Of a stretch of DNA of 64,000 bases, positions 19,413 to 27,457 are shown in pieces; the first letter of the stretch is position 1, and each line of letters begins with the position of its first letter. The DNA lies in the NCBI GenBank assembly GCA_965198755.1, contig OZ240673.1:806001-870000 (forward strand). The letters are read 5' to 3'. Origin of the DNA: BOG-908 sp963692875 (GTDB taxonomy: Bacteria; Pseudomonadota; Alphaproteobacteria; Acetobacterales; Acetobacteraceae). The position numbers and the translations under genes are program-made. Under the pieces are notes generated by a model that worked only from the letters and a program-made list of their open reading frames with translations, was not told the DNA's origin and ran no database searches.

Positions 19413-20583
19413 CTTGGCGCGGCGCCGCCGTAGACATGCCAACCGCCACCACGATAGCCGCCCCGCACAGCCCCGCCATCCCCCAGAACGCCGCCGCCCC
19501 GAACGTCCCGTACAACGGCCCGGACGCCAGCGTCACCACGGCCGAGAACGCGCCCATCGCCACCGTCGCGTAGAACGCCTGTGCAGTGGCTGCCAGCCGC
19601 GCCGGGACCGCGTGCGCGATCACGTCCATGCAGGCCAGGTGCATCAGTGCGAAGGTCAGCCCGTGCAGCGGCTCGACCAGCAGCAGCGCCGGAAACCAAG
19701 CCGTGCTGGCCGCAGCACCCCAGCGCAGCACCCCGGCGCTGGCCGACAGCAACAGCGCCCGCCGCGGTCCCAGCACGGCCAGAAGCCGCGGCCCGGCCCA
19801 GAAAAACACCACCACCTCGGCGGCCACGGACGCCGCCCACAGGATGCTGCACTGGCTGGGCGAGAGACCCGCGCCGCGCCAGCGTATCACCTCGAAGCCG
19901 TCATGCATGGCGTGGCTGCCGCCGATCAATGCGACCACCACCATCAGCCTGGCGAACACCGGCAGCCGCAGCAGCACGGCGAACGCCGCCAGCAGGCCGC
20001 CGCGCCCGGCCGGTGCAGCCTCGGTCGCGGTACCGGCCACCCGGTTGGGCAGGCGCGGCGCCAGGCACGCCGCCGCCGCCAGCAACCCCGCGTTCAACCA
20101 CACGACGACGCCAAGCCCCGCCCATCCCACCGCCTGGCCGGACACCAGCGTGCCGACGATGAACGCTGCCGACCCCGCCGCACGCACCCAACCGTAGGAA
20201 AACCCAGGCTTCCCGTCCGCCGAGCCCAGTGCCAGCGTGTCCGCCAGCGGCGTGAGCGGCGCCAGCACGGAGGCGTGCAGCACGCTCACCAGCAGCAGCA
20301 GCGCAAACCCGCGTGCGGGTGCGTAACCGCACGCCACCAAGGCCGACGCCGCCGTGAAACCCGCCAGCACCAGAGGCGGCCGTCCGATACGGTCCGCCAG
20401 CCGGCCGCCCACTGGCCCGGTGATCAGACGCACCGCCGTGCCGCCGGCCAGCACCACGCCCAGCGCGTTCGGGTTCAGTCCGTCCTGTTTCAACAGCGCC
20501 GGCAGAAACGGCGAGGCAACGCCGAAAGCTGCGAACATCGCGCCGTAGAGCCAGAAAAATCGGGGCAGGGAAGAACGCGCCAC
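19408..20583 (-). CDS. MFS transporter, HcaT/MFS_1-like
   Basis: A 391-residue integral membrane protein with about 12 hydrophobic helices. The loop between helices 2 and 3 carries GGRLADRIGRPPLV (59-72), the major-facilitator motif A. Overall it resembles the 3-phenylpropionate permease-like (MFS_1_like) group, whose members export or import small organic compounds. Substrate is unknown. Its start faces another MFS gene across a 610-base gap filled with degenerate repeats. Confidence 0.85.
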   Translation of the reverse strand: MARSSLPRFFWLYGAMFAAFGVASPFLPALLKQDGLNPNALGVVLAGGTAVRLITGPVGGRLADRIGRPPLVLAGFTAASALVACGYAPARGFALLLLVSVLHASVLAPLTPLADTLALGSADGKPGFSYGWVRAAGSAAFIVGTLVSGQAVGWAGLGVVVWLNAGLLAAAACLAPRLPNRVAGTATEAAPAGRGGLLAAFAVLLRLPVFARLMVVVALIGGSHAMHDGFEVIRWRGAGLSPSQCSILWAASVAAEVVVFFWAGPRLLAVLGPRRALLLSASAGVLRWGAAASTAWFPALLLVEPLHGLTFALMHLACMDVIAHAVPARLAATAQAFYATVAMGAFSAVVTLASGPLYGTFGAAAFWGMAGLCGAAIVVAVGMSTAAPRQG

Positions 20584-21193
20584 GTCCGGCTAACGGCGGT
20601 CCCGCCGTGGCGTTGCCGTCGAGCCAGGCTCGCGTGCCGGCGCGTGCAGGTCATACCGCCGCTTCGGCGTGCGCGGCCGCCATGCGAGGCGGCGGGCCGC
20701 TCTGACGAACGACATCGCCTCCGCGGTTTTGGCGTGCGTGTTCCGCGAGCGGTCTCGGCGCACGACACCTCCTCGGCGGTCTTGGCGGACGTCTCCCGCA
20801 TGCGATCTCGGCGCACGACCTTGGGTGGAAGCTTCAATGTTCTACTTTGGCGGGGCGCTTGCCAAGCATCTATGCCGCCCAGCCCTCGTGTGCATCTCTG
20901 CCGTAAGAACCGATGTGCGTCTCCGGCGTCCGACTCTCGTCGGCGGCTGTGATACAGCCTTGACGCAGGGGTGCACTGCCGACGTCCCGCTCTGTTAGTG
21001 CGGGCTGTGGCGCGCGTCGCTGCCGAGCGGTTGGTGTGCACCTCCGGCGTCAGGCTGCTGCGCGGCGGTTTTGGTGCGTCTCTGCCGTGCGGCTGGCTTG
21101 CACCCTGGGTGTCCAGCTCTGGTGCGCATCTCCGGCGTGCGGCTCTCGGCATACGACCTTGCAACTCCGGCGGTCCTGGTCCGCTAGGCCGCC
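20584..21193. repeat. Degenerate tandem-repeat array in a divergent promoter gap
   Basis: This gap between two divergent MFS genes contains no credible gene. From about 20708 to 21180 it is built of degraded copies of a roughly 50-base unit. The clearest pair is 20729-20781 and 20782 onward, both starting TTGGCG and sharing TCTCGGCGCACGAC. Later copies share CATCTCCGGCGT or CTCTGCCGT followed by CGGCT (20889, 20914, 21034, 21074, 21122). The spacing becomes irregular toward the right. Confidence 0.7.
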
Positions 21194-22390
21194 ATGCCTC
21201 GTTCCCAGCGCGCCTCCGTGGCATTCGTTCTCGCCACGCTGGGCATGGACGCGCTGGGCGTGGGTATCGTGGCGCCGATCGTGCCCGGCCTGGTCGAGAA
21301 ACTTGCTCACCTGCCACCCAACCGCGCGGCGCCCTGGGTGGGTGCCCTGATCGCGGCTTACGCCAGCATGCAGTTTTTCGCGGCTCCCCTGCTGGGCGCG
21401 CTCAGCGACCGGTTCGGCCGGCGCCCGGTCATCCTGGCCTCCGTCTTCGGCCTGGGTTGCGACTACGTGCTGCTGGCGCTGGCGCCGAACCTGTGGTGGC
21501 TGCTCGCCGGCAGGCTGGTCGCCGGCGCCACGTCGGCCAACGTTGCCGCTGCCACCGCGTACATCTCGGACGTGACTGCGCAAGAGGACCGGCCGAAACT
21601 GTTTGGCCTGATCGGCGCCACGTTCGGCGCAGGTTTCGTGATCGGGCCGGCGCTGGGCGGCGTGCTCGGCGGCTTCGGCCTGCGATTGCCGTTCATCGTC
21701 GCTGCCAGCCTGTCTTTTCTGAACTTCTGTTTCGGCGTGTTCGTGTTGCCGGAAAGCCTCGGGCGCGCGCAACGTCGGCCGCTCGATTGGTCGCGCGCCA
21801 ACCCTTTCAAGCTGCTGGCCCAAGTGGCACGCGACAACGCGTTGCGCCGCCTTGCGGTGGCGTGGTCATGCACCTGGATAGGATTAGGCGCGGTGCAGAG
21901 CAGCCTCGTGCTGTTCACCGGCTACAGCTTCCATTGGGGCACCCGCCGCAACGGCCTGATGCTGGCCGTCGTCGGCCTGTCGCAGGCGGTCGTGGAGGGG
22001 TTGCTTCTGCGATACGTGACCGGCCGCGTGGGCGAGCGGGTGACCGCGGTGATCGGCTACGCAGCGGGCGCGCTGGGCTACGGCGTGCTGTCGCTGGCGC
22101 TGGCGGGGTGGACGGTGCTGCCGGCCCTGGTGCTGATCGCGCTGGGCGGGCTGGCGACGCCCTCGGTCCGCGCGATGGTGGCAGGACGCGGCGGCGTGGA
22201 CACGCAGGGCGAAATGCAGGGCGTGCTCGCCGCGGTGGAGGGACTGACCGCGGTGTTCGCACCATTGCTCACCGCGGCGCTGTTCTACGCGTTCACCGCG
22301 CACATGATGCCGGTGCACTTTCCTGGGGCGCCGTTTGCGTTAGCGGGGGCGTGTGCGCTGGTGGCGATGGTCCTGTTGCGAAGAAAGTAG
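21194..22390 (+). CDS. MFS transporter, TetA-like drug efflux type
   Basis: A 398-residue major-facilitator protein with about 12 membrane helices. Motif A GALSDRFGRRPVI (68-80) and the motif-C-like GATFGAGFVIGPALGGVLGG near 140-159 place it with TetA-like proton antiporters that export drugs. The substrate is not predictable. The ATG at 21194 follows a weak ribosome-binding context. The stop codon lies in the degenerate remnant of a palindromic element arm (AAAGTAGGCGG where intact copies read AAAGCAAGCGG). Confidence 0.88.
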   Translation: MPRSQRASVAFVLATLGMDALGVGIVAPIVPGLVEKLAHLPPNRAAPWVGALIAAYASMQFFAAPLLGALSDRFGRRPVILASVFGLGCDYVLLALAPNLWWLLAGRLVAGATSANVAAATAYISDVTAQEDRPKLFGLIGATFGAGFVIGPALGGVLGGFGLRLPFIVAASLSFLNFCFGVFVLPESLGRAQRRPLDWSRANPFKLLAQVARDNALRRLAVAWSCTWIGLGAVQSSLVLFTGYSFHWGTRRNGLMLAVVGLSQAVVEGLLLRYVTGRVGERVTAVIGYAAGALGYGVLSLALAGWTVLPALVLIALGGLATPSVRAMVAGRGGVDTQGEMQGVLAAVEGLTAVFAPLLTAALFYAFTAHMMPVHFPGAPFALAGACALVAMVLLRRK

Positions 22391-22411
22391 GCGGTTTTTT
22401 CTGAAGATAAC
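22391..22411. repeat. Left remnant of an interrupted palindromic element
   Basis: GCGGTTTTTTCTGAA is a degraded GGTTC-type left arm. The matching right part of the element resumes at 22648, on the far side of the MITE-like insertion. Confidence 0.55.
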
Positions 22412-22648
22412 GACGGACTCAAGTTTCGGAGCAAACACCCGACCGAGAAGGAGGCTGCCTTCGACGCGCGATTGTCGTTCGGCCGTCCGGCCTGTTCTTG
22501 GTCAAGCCGCATACGGCGGCGGCTCACGCGAGCCTCGAGCAGTCCGAGCGCCCGAACGAGGGCTGACATCGAAGACAGCCGGAGAAGATAGCCGCCCGGG
22601 AGTATTGCTTCAATCGTGAAAGGTGTTCGCTCCAAACCTGAGTCCGCC
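22412..22648. mobile_element. MITE-like element with ~25-bp terminal inverted repeats
   Basis: A 237-bp stretch bounded by imperfect inverted repeats: the left end reads GACGGACTCAAGTTTCGGAG then CAAACACC (22412-22439), the right end GGTGTTCGCTCCAAACC then TGAGTCCGCC (22622-22648). Inside, GGCTGCCTTCGA on the left and its counterpart GGCTGTCTTCGA on the reverse strand extend the pairing. No transposase frame is present. It splits a copy of the intergenic palindromic element; the flanks share AAC, perhaps a short target duplication. Confidence 0.55.
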
Positions 22649-22752
22649 AACCAAAAAACTTTCGATCTCCTGGTGCACGCTGAAGGAGATTCCGCGACAG
22701 CAGAGACAAAAGTTTTTTGGTTCTTTTTTTCAAAAAAGAACCGCTTGCTTTA
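22649..22752. repeat. Right part of an interrupted palindromic element
   Basis: Begins with ACCAAAAAACTTT, the inner end of a GGTTC left arm, and continues through a core ATTCCGCGACAGC to a complete right GGTTC arm. It is the continuation of the remnant at 22391-22411. Unlike intact copies, both arms appear to be of the GGTTC type. Confidence 0.7.
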
Positions 22753-23361
22753 CGCTGCCTTCAGTAGCCGCGCGGCCGCGACAGCACTGTCCAGCGCTTC
22801 CCGCCGCTTCTCCGGCCCGAACGCCACACCCTCCGCGCACAGCACTTCGATGTCGGTGATGCCCATGAAGGTGAATACCGCGCGCAAGTAAGATTCCTGG
22901 TGGTCGAACCCCGCGTGCGGCGCGCCGGCGCTGTAGACGCCGCCGCGCGAGAGGGCGAGGATCACACGCTTGCCGCCGGCCAGGCCTTCGGGCCCGTGCT
23001 CGGTGTAGTGGAACGTCTTGCCGGCGACGAGGATCATGTCCACCCAGCTTTTCAGCTGGCTGGGTATGGTGAAATTGTACATCGGCGAGCCGACGACGAC
23101 GATGTCGGCCGCGAGGAACTCGGCCAGGGCCGCGCCGCCGAGGTCCACGTCTTCCTGCAGCGCCTGGTCGTGCTTCTCGTTGGCGTCCTTGCCGGCGAGG
23201 TAGGCGCCGGAGAGGTGGCGGAGCGGATTGGCGGCGAGGTCGCGGTAGGTCACCTCAAGGCCGGGTTCGAGCTGCTTCAGCCGCTCGACGGCGGCCGCCG
23301 AGATGACGCGGCTGACGGAGTTCTCGCCCAGGATGCTGGAATCGACGTGCAGGAGCTTCAT
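22750..23361 (-). CDS. azoR: FMN-dependent NADH-azoreductase
   Basis: A 203-residue flavodoxin-like quinone/azo reductase. The N-terminus MKLLHVDSSILGENSVSRVIS is the FMN phosphate loop of AzoR, SPMYNFTIPSQLKSWVD (91-107) is the flavin-binding block, and SRGGVYS lies near 139-145. These enzymes reduce quinones and azo compounds with NAD(P)H and protect against thiol and quinone stress. It is divergent from a HxlR-type regulator with only 76 bases between start codons, the usual arrangement for a regulator controlling its neighbour. Confidence 0.93.
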   Translation of the reverse strand: MKLLHVDSSILGENSVSRVISAAAVERLKQLEPGLEVTYRDLAANPLRHLSGAYLAGKDANEKHDQALQEDVDLGGAALAEFLAADIVVVGSPMYNFTIPSQLKSWVDMILVAGKTFHYTEHGPEGLAGGKRVILALSRGGVYSAGAPHAGFDHQESYLRAVFTFMGITDIEVLCAEGVAFGPEKRREALDSAVAAARLLKAA

Positions 23362-23437
23362 TGAGTGTATCCCTTTGGTTCCGGATGGTGACCTGGGCTA
23401 TATGCGTGCCCGCGTCAGAGGCTCGCAAGGAGGCACA
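23362..23437. promoter_or_regulatory. Divergent azoR/hxlR-type control region
   Basis: The 76 bases between azoR and the regulator gene must hold both promoters and the likely operator. The AAGGAGG at 23428-23434 is a strong ribosome-binding site that fixes the regulator's start. I could not assign -10/-35 boxes with confidence. Confidence 0.45.
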
Positions 23438-23830
23438 ATGCCGGAACCAGGGCACATGGAGGGAACCAGGCGGTTCGTCGAGCGCGAGAGCCAGGACTGC
23501 CGGGCGGTGAGCGCCATCCTGGTGCGCATCGGCGACAAATGGAGCGTGCTGATCGTGGCGTTGCTGGGCGGCGGGCCAAGGCGGTTCAACGAGATCAAGC
23601 GCATGGTGGGCGGCATCTCGCAGCGCATGCTGACGCTGACGCTGCGCGGGCTGGAGCGCGACGGGCTGGTGACGCGCACGGTGACGCCGAGCACGCCGCC
23701 GCGGGTGGATTACGAGCTGACCGAACTGGGAATGTCGTTGCGCGAGCCGGTGGAGACGCTCAGCTTATGGGCGCGGACGCATCATGCGCGGATCGAGGAG
23801 GCGCGTCGGGCTTACGATGCGGTGGGGTGA
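23438..23830 (+). CDS. HxlR-family winged-helix regulator
   Basis: A 130-residue MarR-like regulator of the HxlR family. C21 lies just before the first helix (ESQDCRAVSAILVRIGDKW), the position used for redox or electrophile sensing in many family members such as YodB and QorR. GDKWSVLIVALL, RRFNEIKRMVGGISQRMLTLTLRGLERDGLV and the wing VDYELTELG follow the family order. It probably represses azoR and responds to quinone or aldehyde stress; this is inference from position. The ATG at 23438 follows AAGGAGG. Confidence 0.9.
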   Translation: MPEPGHMEGTRRFVERESQDCRAVSAILVRIGDKWSVLIVALLGGGPRRFNEIKRMVGGISQRMLTLTLRGLERDGLVTRTVTPSTPPRVDYELTELGMSLREPVETLSLWARTHHARIEEARRAYDAVG

Positions 23831-23832
23831 GG

Positions 23833-24212
23833 AAAGCAAGGCCTTCGTTTTCGAGAAAAAGAAGCAAAAGGCTTTTGTCTCGGCTATCACGGACGGCTGA
23901 GGCGTGGCTCTCAGACGAGCAATTTGGTTTTCGATTCGTGGTTCCTGAAGAAGGAAAGCAAGGCCTTCTTTTCTGAAGAAAAGAAGCAAAAGACTTTTAG
24001 TTCGGCTGTCGCGGAGTTTTCTGCAGCGCGCGACAGCGGAGGCAAGACTTCTGGTTCTTTTCCGCGGTTTTGTTTTTTACAGGCCAAAATGTAGGATCAT
24101 CAGTATCAAAACTGCAGAACCAGCGAAGTTGAACGTCACGTCTCAGCCGTCCGCGACAGCGAGACCAAAAGCTTTTTGCTTCTTTTTCTCGAAAAAGAAG
24201 GCCTTGCTTTCT
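23833..24212. repeat. Cluster of GGCCTTC-type arms of the palindromic element
   Basis: A solo left arm (23833-23890), a second left arm with core GCTGTCGCGG (23955-24025) and a right arm with core TCCGCGACAGC (24145-24212), all of the GGCCTTC type. A GGTTC-like remnant (CTGGTTCTTTTCCGCGG) is visible around 24051. This suggests repeated insertion or recombination between copies. No gene is supported in this stretch. Confidence 0.75.
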
Positions 24213-25015
24213 TACGTGAGCCGCCCGAGCAAACTTCTCGCAGAATCCGGCGCACGCTCCTTATCCCCGCTGATGAAGAACACGAAACACTCCCGCTTTG
24301 CAGGCTTGCCCGGCACGGTCTGCGGCAAGTCTGACACGAGCTTCCCCTGCGACCACGCGCGCACGCGGTCCACCCAGCCATCCAGTGCGGCCGGCGCGTA
24401 GCCTTCAGGCGCGTCCGCCCGGTTGTGCTGCAGCCGCGCGTAGATGAAGTCCGCGGTGACGTCGCCGCGCAGCTCGTGTTTGTCGCTTTCGATGATCGCC
24501 ACGGCAACGTTGTGTTTGGCCGCAAGCGCAGGCCAGGCAGGGTCGAGGAAGCTGGCGTGCCGCGCTTCGACCGCGTGGCGCAGACCGACGCCATCAATGC
24601 TGCCCGGCAGCAGCGAGAGGAACGCCTCCATCGTCGCCGGGTCGAACTTCTTGGTATGCGGCAGTTGCCACAGGATTGGTCCGAGCTTGGTGCCCAGCTC
24701 CGCAAGACCGGAGCTGACGAAACGCTCGACGGCTGGGCCGGCGGCAGACAGGTCCTTGCCGTGCGTGGTCGCGCGGTGCGCCTTGACGGCGAAGACGAAG
24801 CCGTCCGGTGCTGTGTCGCGCCAGGTGGCGAAGCTTTCCGGCGTTTGATGGCGGTAGAAGGTGCCGTTTATCTCGATGGCGGTGACGTGGCGGCTCGCGT
24901 AGTGCAGCTCCTGCGCGTGCGGCAGGCCGGGCGGGTAGAAGCGGCCGCGCCACGGGGCGAAGGTCCAGCCGCCGATGCCGACATGCACGGCGGCGGCAGC
25001 TTGCGTGCGGCTCAT
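24212..25015 (-). CDS. DUF72 family protein
   Basis: A 267-residue TIM-barrel-like protein of the DUF72 (YecE) family. VGIGGWTFAPWRGRFYP opens the fold; EINGTFYRHQTPESFATW, FAVKAHRATTH, LGPILWQLP, and VEARHASFLDPAW follow in the family order. The biochemical role is not established; a nuclease-related or metal-dependent function has been suggested from structure. The ATG at 25015 overlaps the stop of the upstream secreted-protein gene by four bases, so the two are translationally coupled. Confidence 0.9.
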   Translation of the reverse strand: MSRTQAAAAVHVGIGGWTFAPWRGRFYPPGLPHAQELHYASRHVTAIEINGTFYRHQTPESFATWRDTAPDGFVFAVKAHRATTHGKDLSAAGPAVERFVSSGLAELGTKLGPILWQLPHTKKFDPATMEAFLSLLPGSIDGVGLRHAVEARHASFLDPAWPALAAKHNVAVAIIESDKHELRGDVTADFIYARLQHNRADAPEGYAPAALDGWVDRVRAWSQGKLVSDLPQTVPGKPAKRECFVFFISGDKERAPDSARSLLGRLT

Positions 25016-25380
25016 GGGCGGTGCGCCGGGTTGAGCCTGGTGAACGCGCCGAGGGAGCACACGCTCTGGAAGGTGTTGAGCCGGATCAGCACCGGGTTGG
25101 AGCAGATCGTGTCCGATCCCGGGTCGGTGGGCGTGTAGGTGAAGCCGTTCGGGTCTGCGGCGAGGCCGGTGCAGGGGTGTGGCAGGTGGTTCGCCCACAC
25201 GGTGCCGCCCTGCGTGGTGAACAGGATGGTGCTGTCGTCCGGCCGCTCGGTGCTGCGAATCTGGTAGCTGCGCAGGCAGACGGAGGGCGATGCGGCAGCC
25301 TGGCGGGTGACCGGCACGAGGCAGGCGAGGGTGCAGGCGAGACGTGTCAAAAGCTGGTTCGTGCGTGCCACCGCGAACAC
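25012..25380 (-). CDS. Small secreted protein, DUF6491-like
   Basis: A 122-residue exported protein. The first 30 residues contain a hydrophobic stretch (LLTRLACTLACLVPVT) before AAASPS, so a signal peptide is likely. The mature part has four cysteines at spacings (CLRS, PCTGL, ICSNP, VCSLGAF) that recall the DUF6491 family of small envelope proteins with two disulfides. I rate the family name as tentative. It is the first gene of a two-gene unit with the DUF72 gene. Confidence 0.6.
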   Translation of the reverse strand: MFAVARTNQLLTRLACTLACLVPVTRQAAASPSVCLRSYQIRSTERPDDSTILFTTQGGTVWANHLPHPCTGLAADPNGFTYTPTDPGSDTICSNPVLIRLNTFQSVCSLGAFTRLNPAHRP

Positions 25381-25824
25381 CCTTTAGTGGAGGGTGTCAG
25401 CGTTGCATGCTGGCGACAGGGCAGCAAACGGCAGGTTGCTTTTCGTTTTAACGTTGGCGGCTCTGAGTCGCGATCCTCCGAAGTCCGGCGAGGAAGTCAG
25501 TTGTCTCTGTTGTTGCGGGAGTCCTGCAACGCGTCTGCGGGTCGGTCGCCCTTTTGCCAGCTTAGAGTTACGCGGTTGGAGTAAGACAAGGTCAGGGGCT
25601 TTGCCCCCGAACCCCCACCAGGGCGAGGCCGCCCTGGACCGGCTTTATGGAAAAGCGGAGTCTGTGGCCGACTGGCCCCGTCGTGCGAAGCACGCTGGCG
25701 CGTGACGGGGTACAGGGGCGTCACGCGAGAGCGTGCTACGCACGACGCCCCTGGCCTTGCCTTCCTTGCCGAACCCCCCGCGTCGGCCTATGTAGCGCCG
25801 CCAAGGCAGCCGAGGAACGAGGCC
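25381..25824. repeat. Intergenic region with two palindrome families
   Basis: No gene is supported here. Bases 25589-25638 hold a GGGGCTTTGCCCCC hairpin followed by an ACCAGGG/CCCTGG stem, a family seen again at 49446. Bases 25676-25709 and 25711-25757 are two inverted copies of the GGGGCGTC...GACGCCCC palindrome also present at 8204, the second ending in the shared GGCCTTGCCTT tail. The 3' part must include the guaB promoter. Confidence 0.7.
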
Positions 25825-27324
25825 ATGGCCCCCGACACCATCAGCAATCAGGGCCACCCGCAGCACCAGCGCATCGCCGAGGCGCTCGCCTTCGACGACG
25901 TGCTCGTCGTCCCCGCCTACTCCCAGGTGCTGCCCGGCAAGACCGACACCCGCACCCGCCTCACCCGCACCATTGGCCTGAACATCCCGCTGCTCGCCGC
26001 CGCCATGGACACCGTCAGCGAGGGCCCGATGGCCATCGCCATGGCGCAGCAGGGCGGCATCGGCGTCATCCACAAGAACCTCACCGTGGACGAGCAGGTC
26101 GCCCAGGTCCGCTCGGTGAAGAAGTTCGAATCCGGCATGGTGGTGAACCCCGTCACTATCCGCCCAGAGCAGACCCTGGCCGACGCCCGCGCACTGATGG
26201 CACAGTGGCGGATCAGCGGCATCCCCGTGGTGGAAGCCAACGGCCGCCTGGTCGGCATCCTCACCAACCGCGATGTCCGCTTCGCCACCGATCCGTCCAT
26301 ACCCGTGCGCGAGCTGATGACGCACGACAAGCTGGTCACCGTCACCGGCAACCCCGGCGCTGACGAGGCCCGCCGCCTGCTACACCACCACCGCATCGAG
26401 AAGCTGCTGGTGGTGGACGAGGCGTTCCGCTGCGTGGGCCTGGTGACCGTGAAGGACATGGACAAGGCGCAGGCCCACCCGCTGGCCAACAAGGACGAGC
26501 TCGGCCGGCTGCGCGTGGCAGCCGCCACCGGCGTGGGCGACGACGGCCAGGCGCGCGCCGAGGCGCTGATCGACGCCGGCGTGGACGTGATCGTGGTGGA
26601 CACTGCGCACGGCCACAGCGCCGGCGTGCTGGCGCAGGTGGACCGCATCAAGCGCCTGTCCAACGCGGTGCAGGTGGTAGCCGGCAACGTGGCCACGCCG
26701 GAAGGTGCCGCAGCGCTGATCGATTCAGGTGCGGATTGCGTCAAGATCGGCATCGGGCCAGGCAGCATCTGCACCACGCGCGTGGTGGCTGGCGTCGGCG
26801 TGCCGCAATTTTCCGCGGTGATGGAGACCGCCGCCGAATGCGCGCGCCACGACATCCCCAGCATCGCCGACGGCGGCATCCGCACCAGCGGCGACATCGT
26901 CAAGGCAATCGGGGCCGGCGCGGAAGCGGTGATGGTCGGCAGCCTGCTCGCCGGCACGGACGAGGCGCCCGGCGAGGTGTTCCTGTACCAGGGACGGTCC
27001 TACAAATCATACCGCGGCATGGGCAGCATCGCGGCAATGGCGCGCGGCTCGGCGGACCGCTACTTTCAACAGGAGATTACAGATACTTTGAAGCTGGTGC
27101 CTGAAGGCGTTGAAGGCCGCGTCGGCTACAAGGGGCCAATGAGCGGCGTGGTGCACCAGCTCGTCGGCGGCTTGCGCGCGGGAATGGGATACACGGGCGC
27201 CGCGACGGTGGCGGAGCTGAGGGTGAACACGCAGTTTCGGCGGATTACCGGGGCGGGGCTGCGGGAAAGCCACGTGCATGACGTGGCGATTACGCGGGAG
27301 GCGCCGAATTATCGGCAAGAATAA
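25825..27324 (+). CDS. guaB: IMP dehydrogenase
   Basis: Oxidises IMP to XMP with NAD, the committed step to GMP. The 499-residue protein has the barrel start LAFDDVLVVPAYSQVLP, two CBS domains (about 105-220) that usually bind purine nucleotides as regulators, the phosphate loop and the catalytic cysteine C316 in GPGSICTTRVV. The mobile flap and a normal C-terminus follow (GMGYTGA, then the FRRITGAGLRESH block). The ATG at 25825 follows GAGGAACGAGG. A palindromic element follows the stop. Confidence 0.97.
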   Translation: MAPDTISNQGHPQHQRIAEALAFDDVLVVPAYSQVLPGKTDTRTRLTRTIGLNIPLLAAAMDTVSEGPMAIAMAQQGGIGVIHKNLTVDEQVAQVRSVKKFESGMVVNPVTIRPEQTLADARALMAQWRISGIPVVEANGRLVGILTNRDVRFATDPSIPVRELMTHDKLVTVTGNPGADEARRLLHHHRIEKLLVVDEAFRCVGLVTVKDMDKAQAHPLANKDELGRLRVAAATGVGDDGQARAEALIDAGVDVIVVDTAHGHSAGVLAQVDRIKRLSNAVQVVAGNVATPEGAAALIDSGADCVKIGIGPGSICTTRVVAGVGVPQFSAVMETAAECARHDIPSIADGGIRTSGDIVKAIGAGAEAVMVGSLLAGTDEAPGEVFLYQGRSYKSYRGMGSIAAMARGSADRYFQQEITDTLKLVPEGVEGRVGYKGPMSGVVHQLVGGLRAGMGYTGAATVAELRVNTQFRRITGAGLRESHVHDVAITREAPNYRQE

Positions 27325-27457
27325 AGCAAGCAGTTCTTTTTTGAAAAAAAGAACCAAAAAACTTTTACGTCCTTGGGTGCGCGCTGCAGGAACCTCCGCG
27401 ACAGCGCCCGCAAAAACTTTTTGCTTCTTTTTCTCGAAAAAGAAGGCCTTGCTTTCT
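27325..27457. repeat. Two-armed palindromic element, GGTTC arm left
   Basis: Intact copy in the tandem gap between guaB and the rRNA methyltransferase gene, with the core CTCCGCGACAGC and a right GGCCTTC arm. The probable TTG start of the next gene is the last triplet of the element's tail. Confidence 0.9.

Noticed and set aside
19135..20952. Plus-strand open frame of 605 codons across the MFS gene and the repeat array
   Set aside because: It runs through a palindromic element and antisense to a good transporter gene; the translation is Arg/Gln/His-rich without motifs.
20708..21180. Repeat array considered as a CRISPR
   Set aside because: Units are degenerate, adjacent and irregular in spacing; there are no constant repeats with unique spacers and no cas gene nearby.
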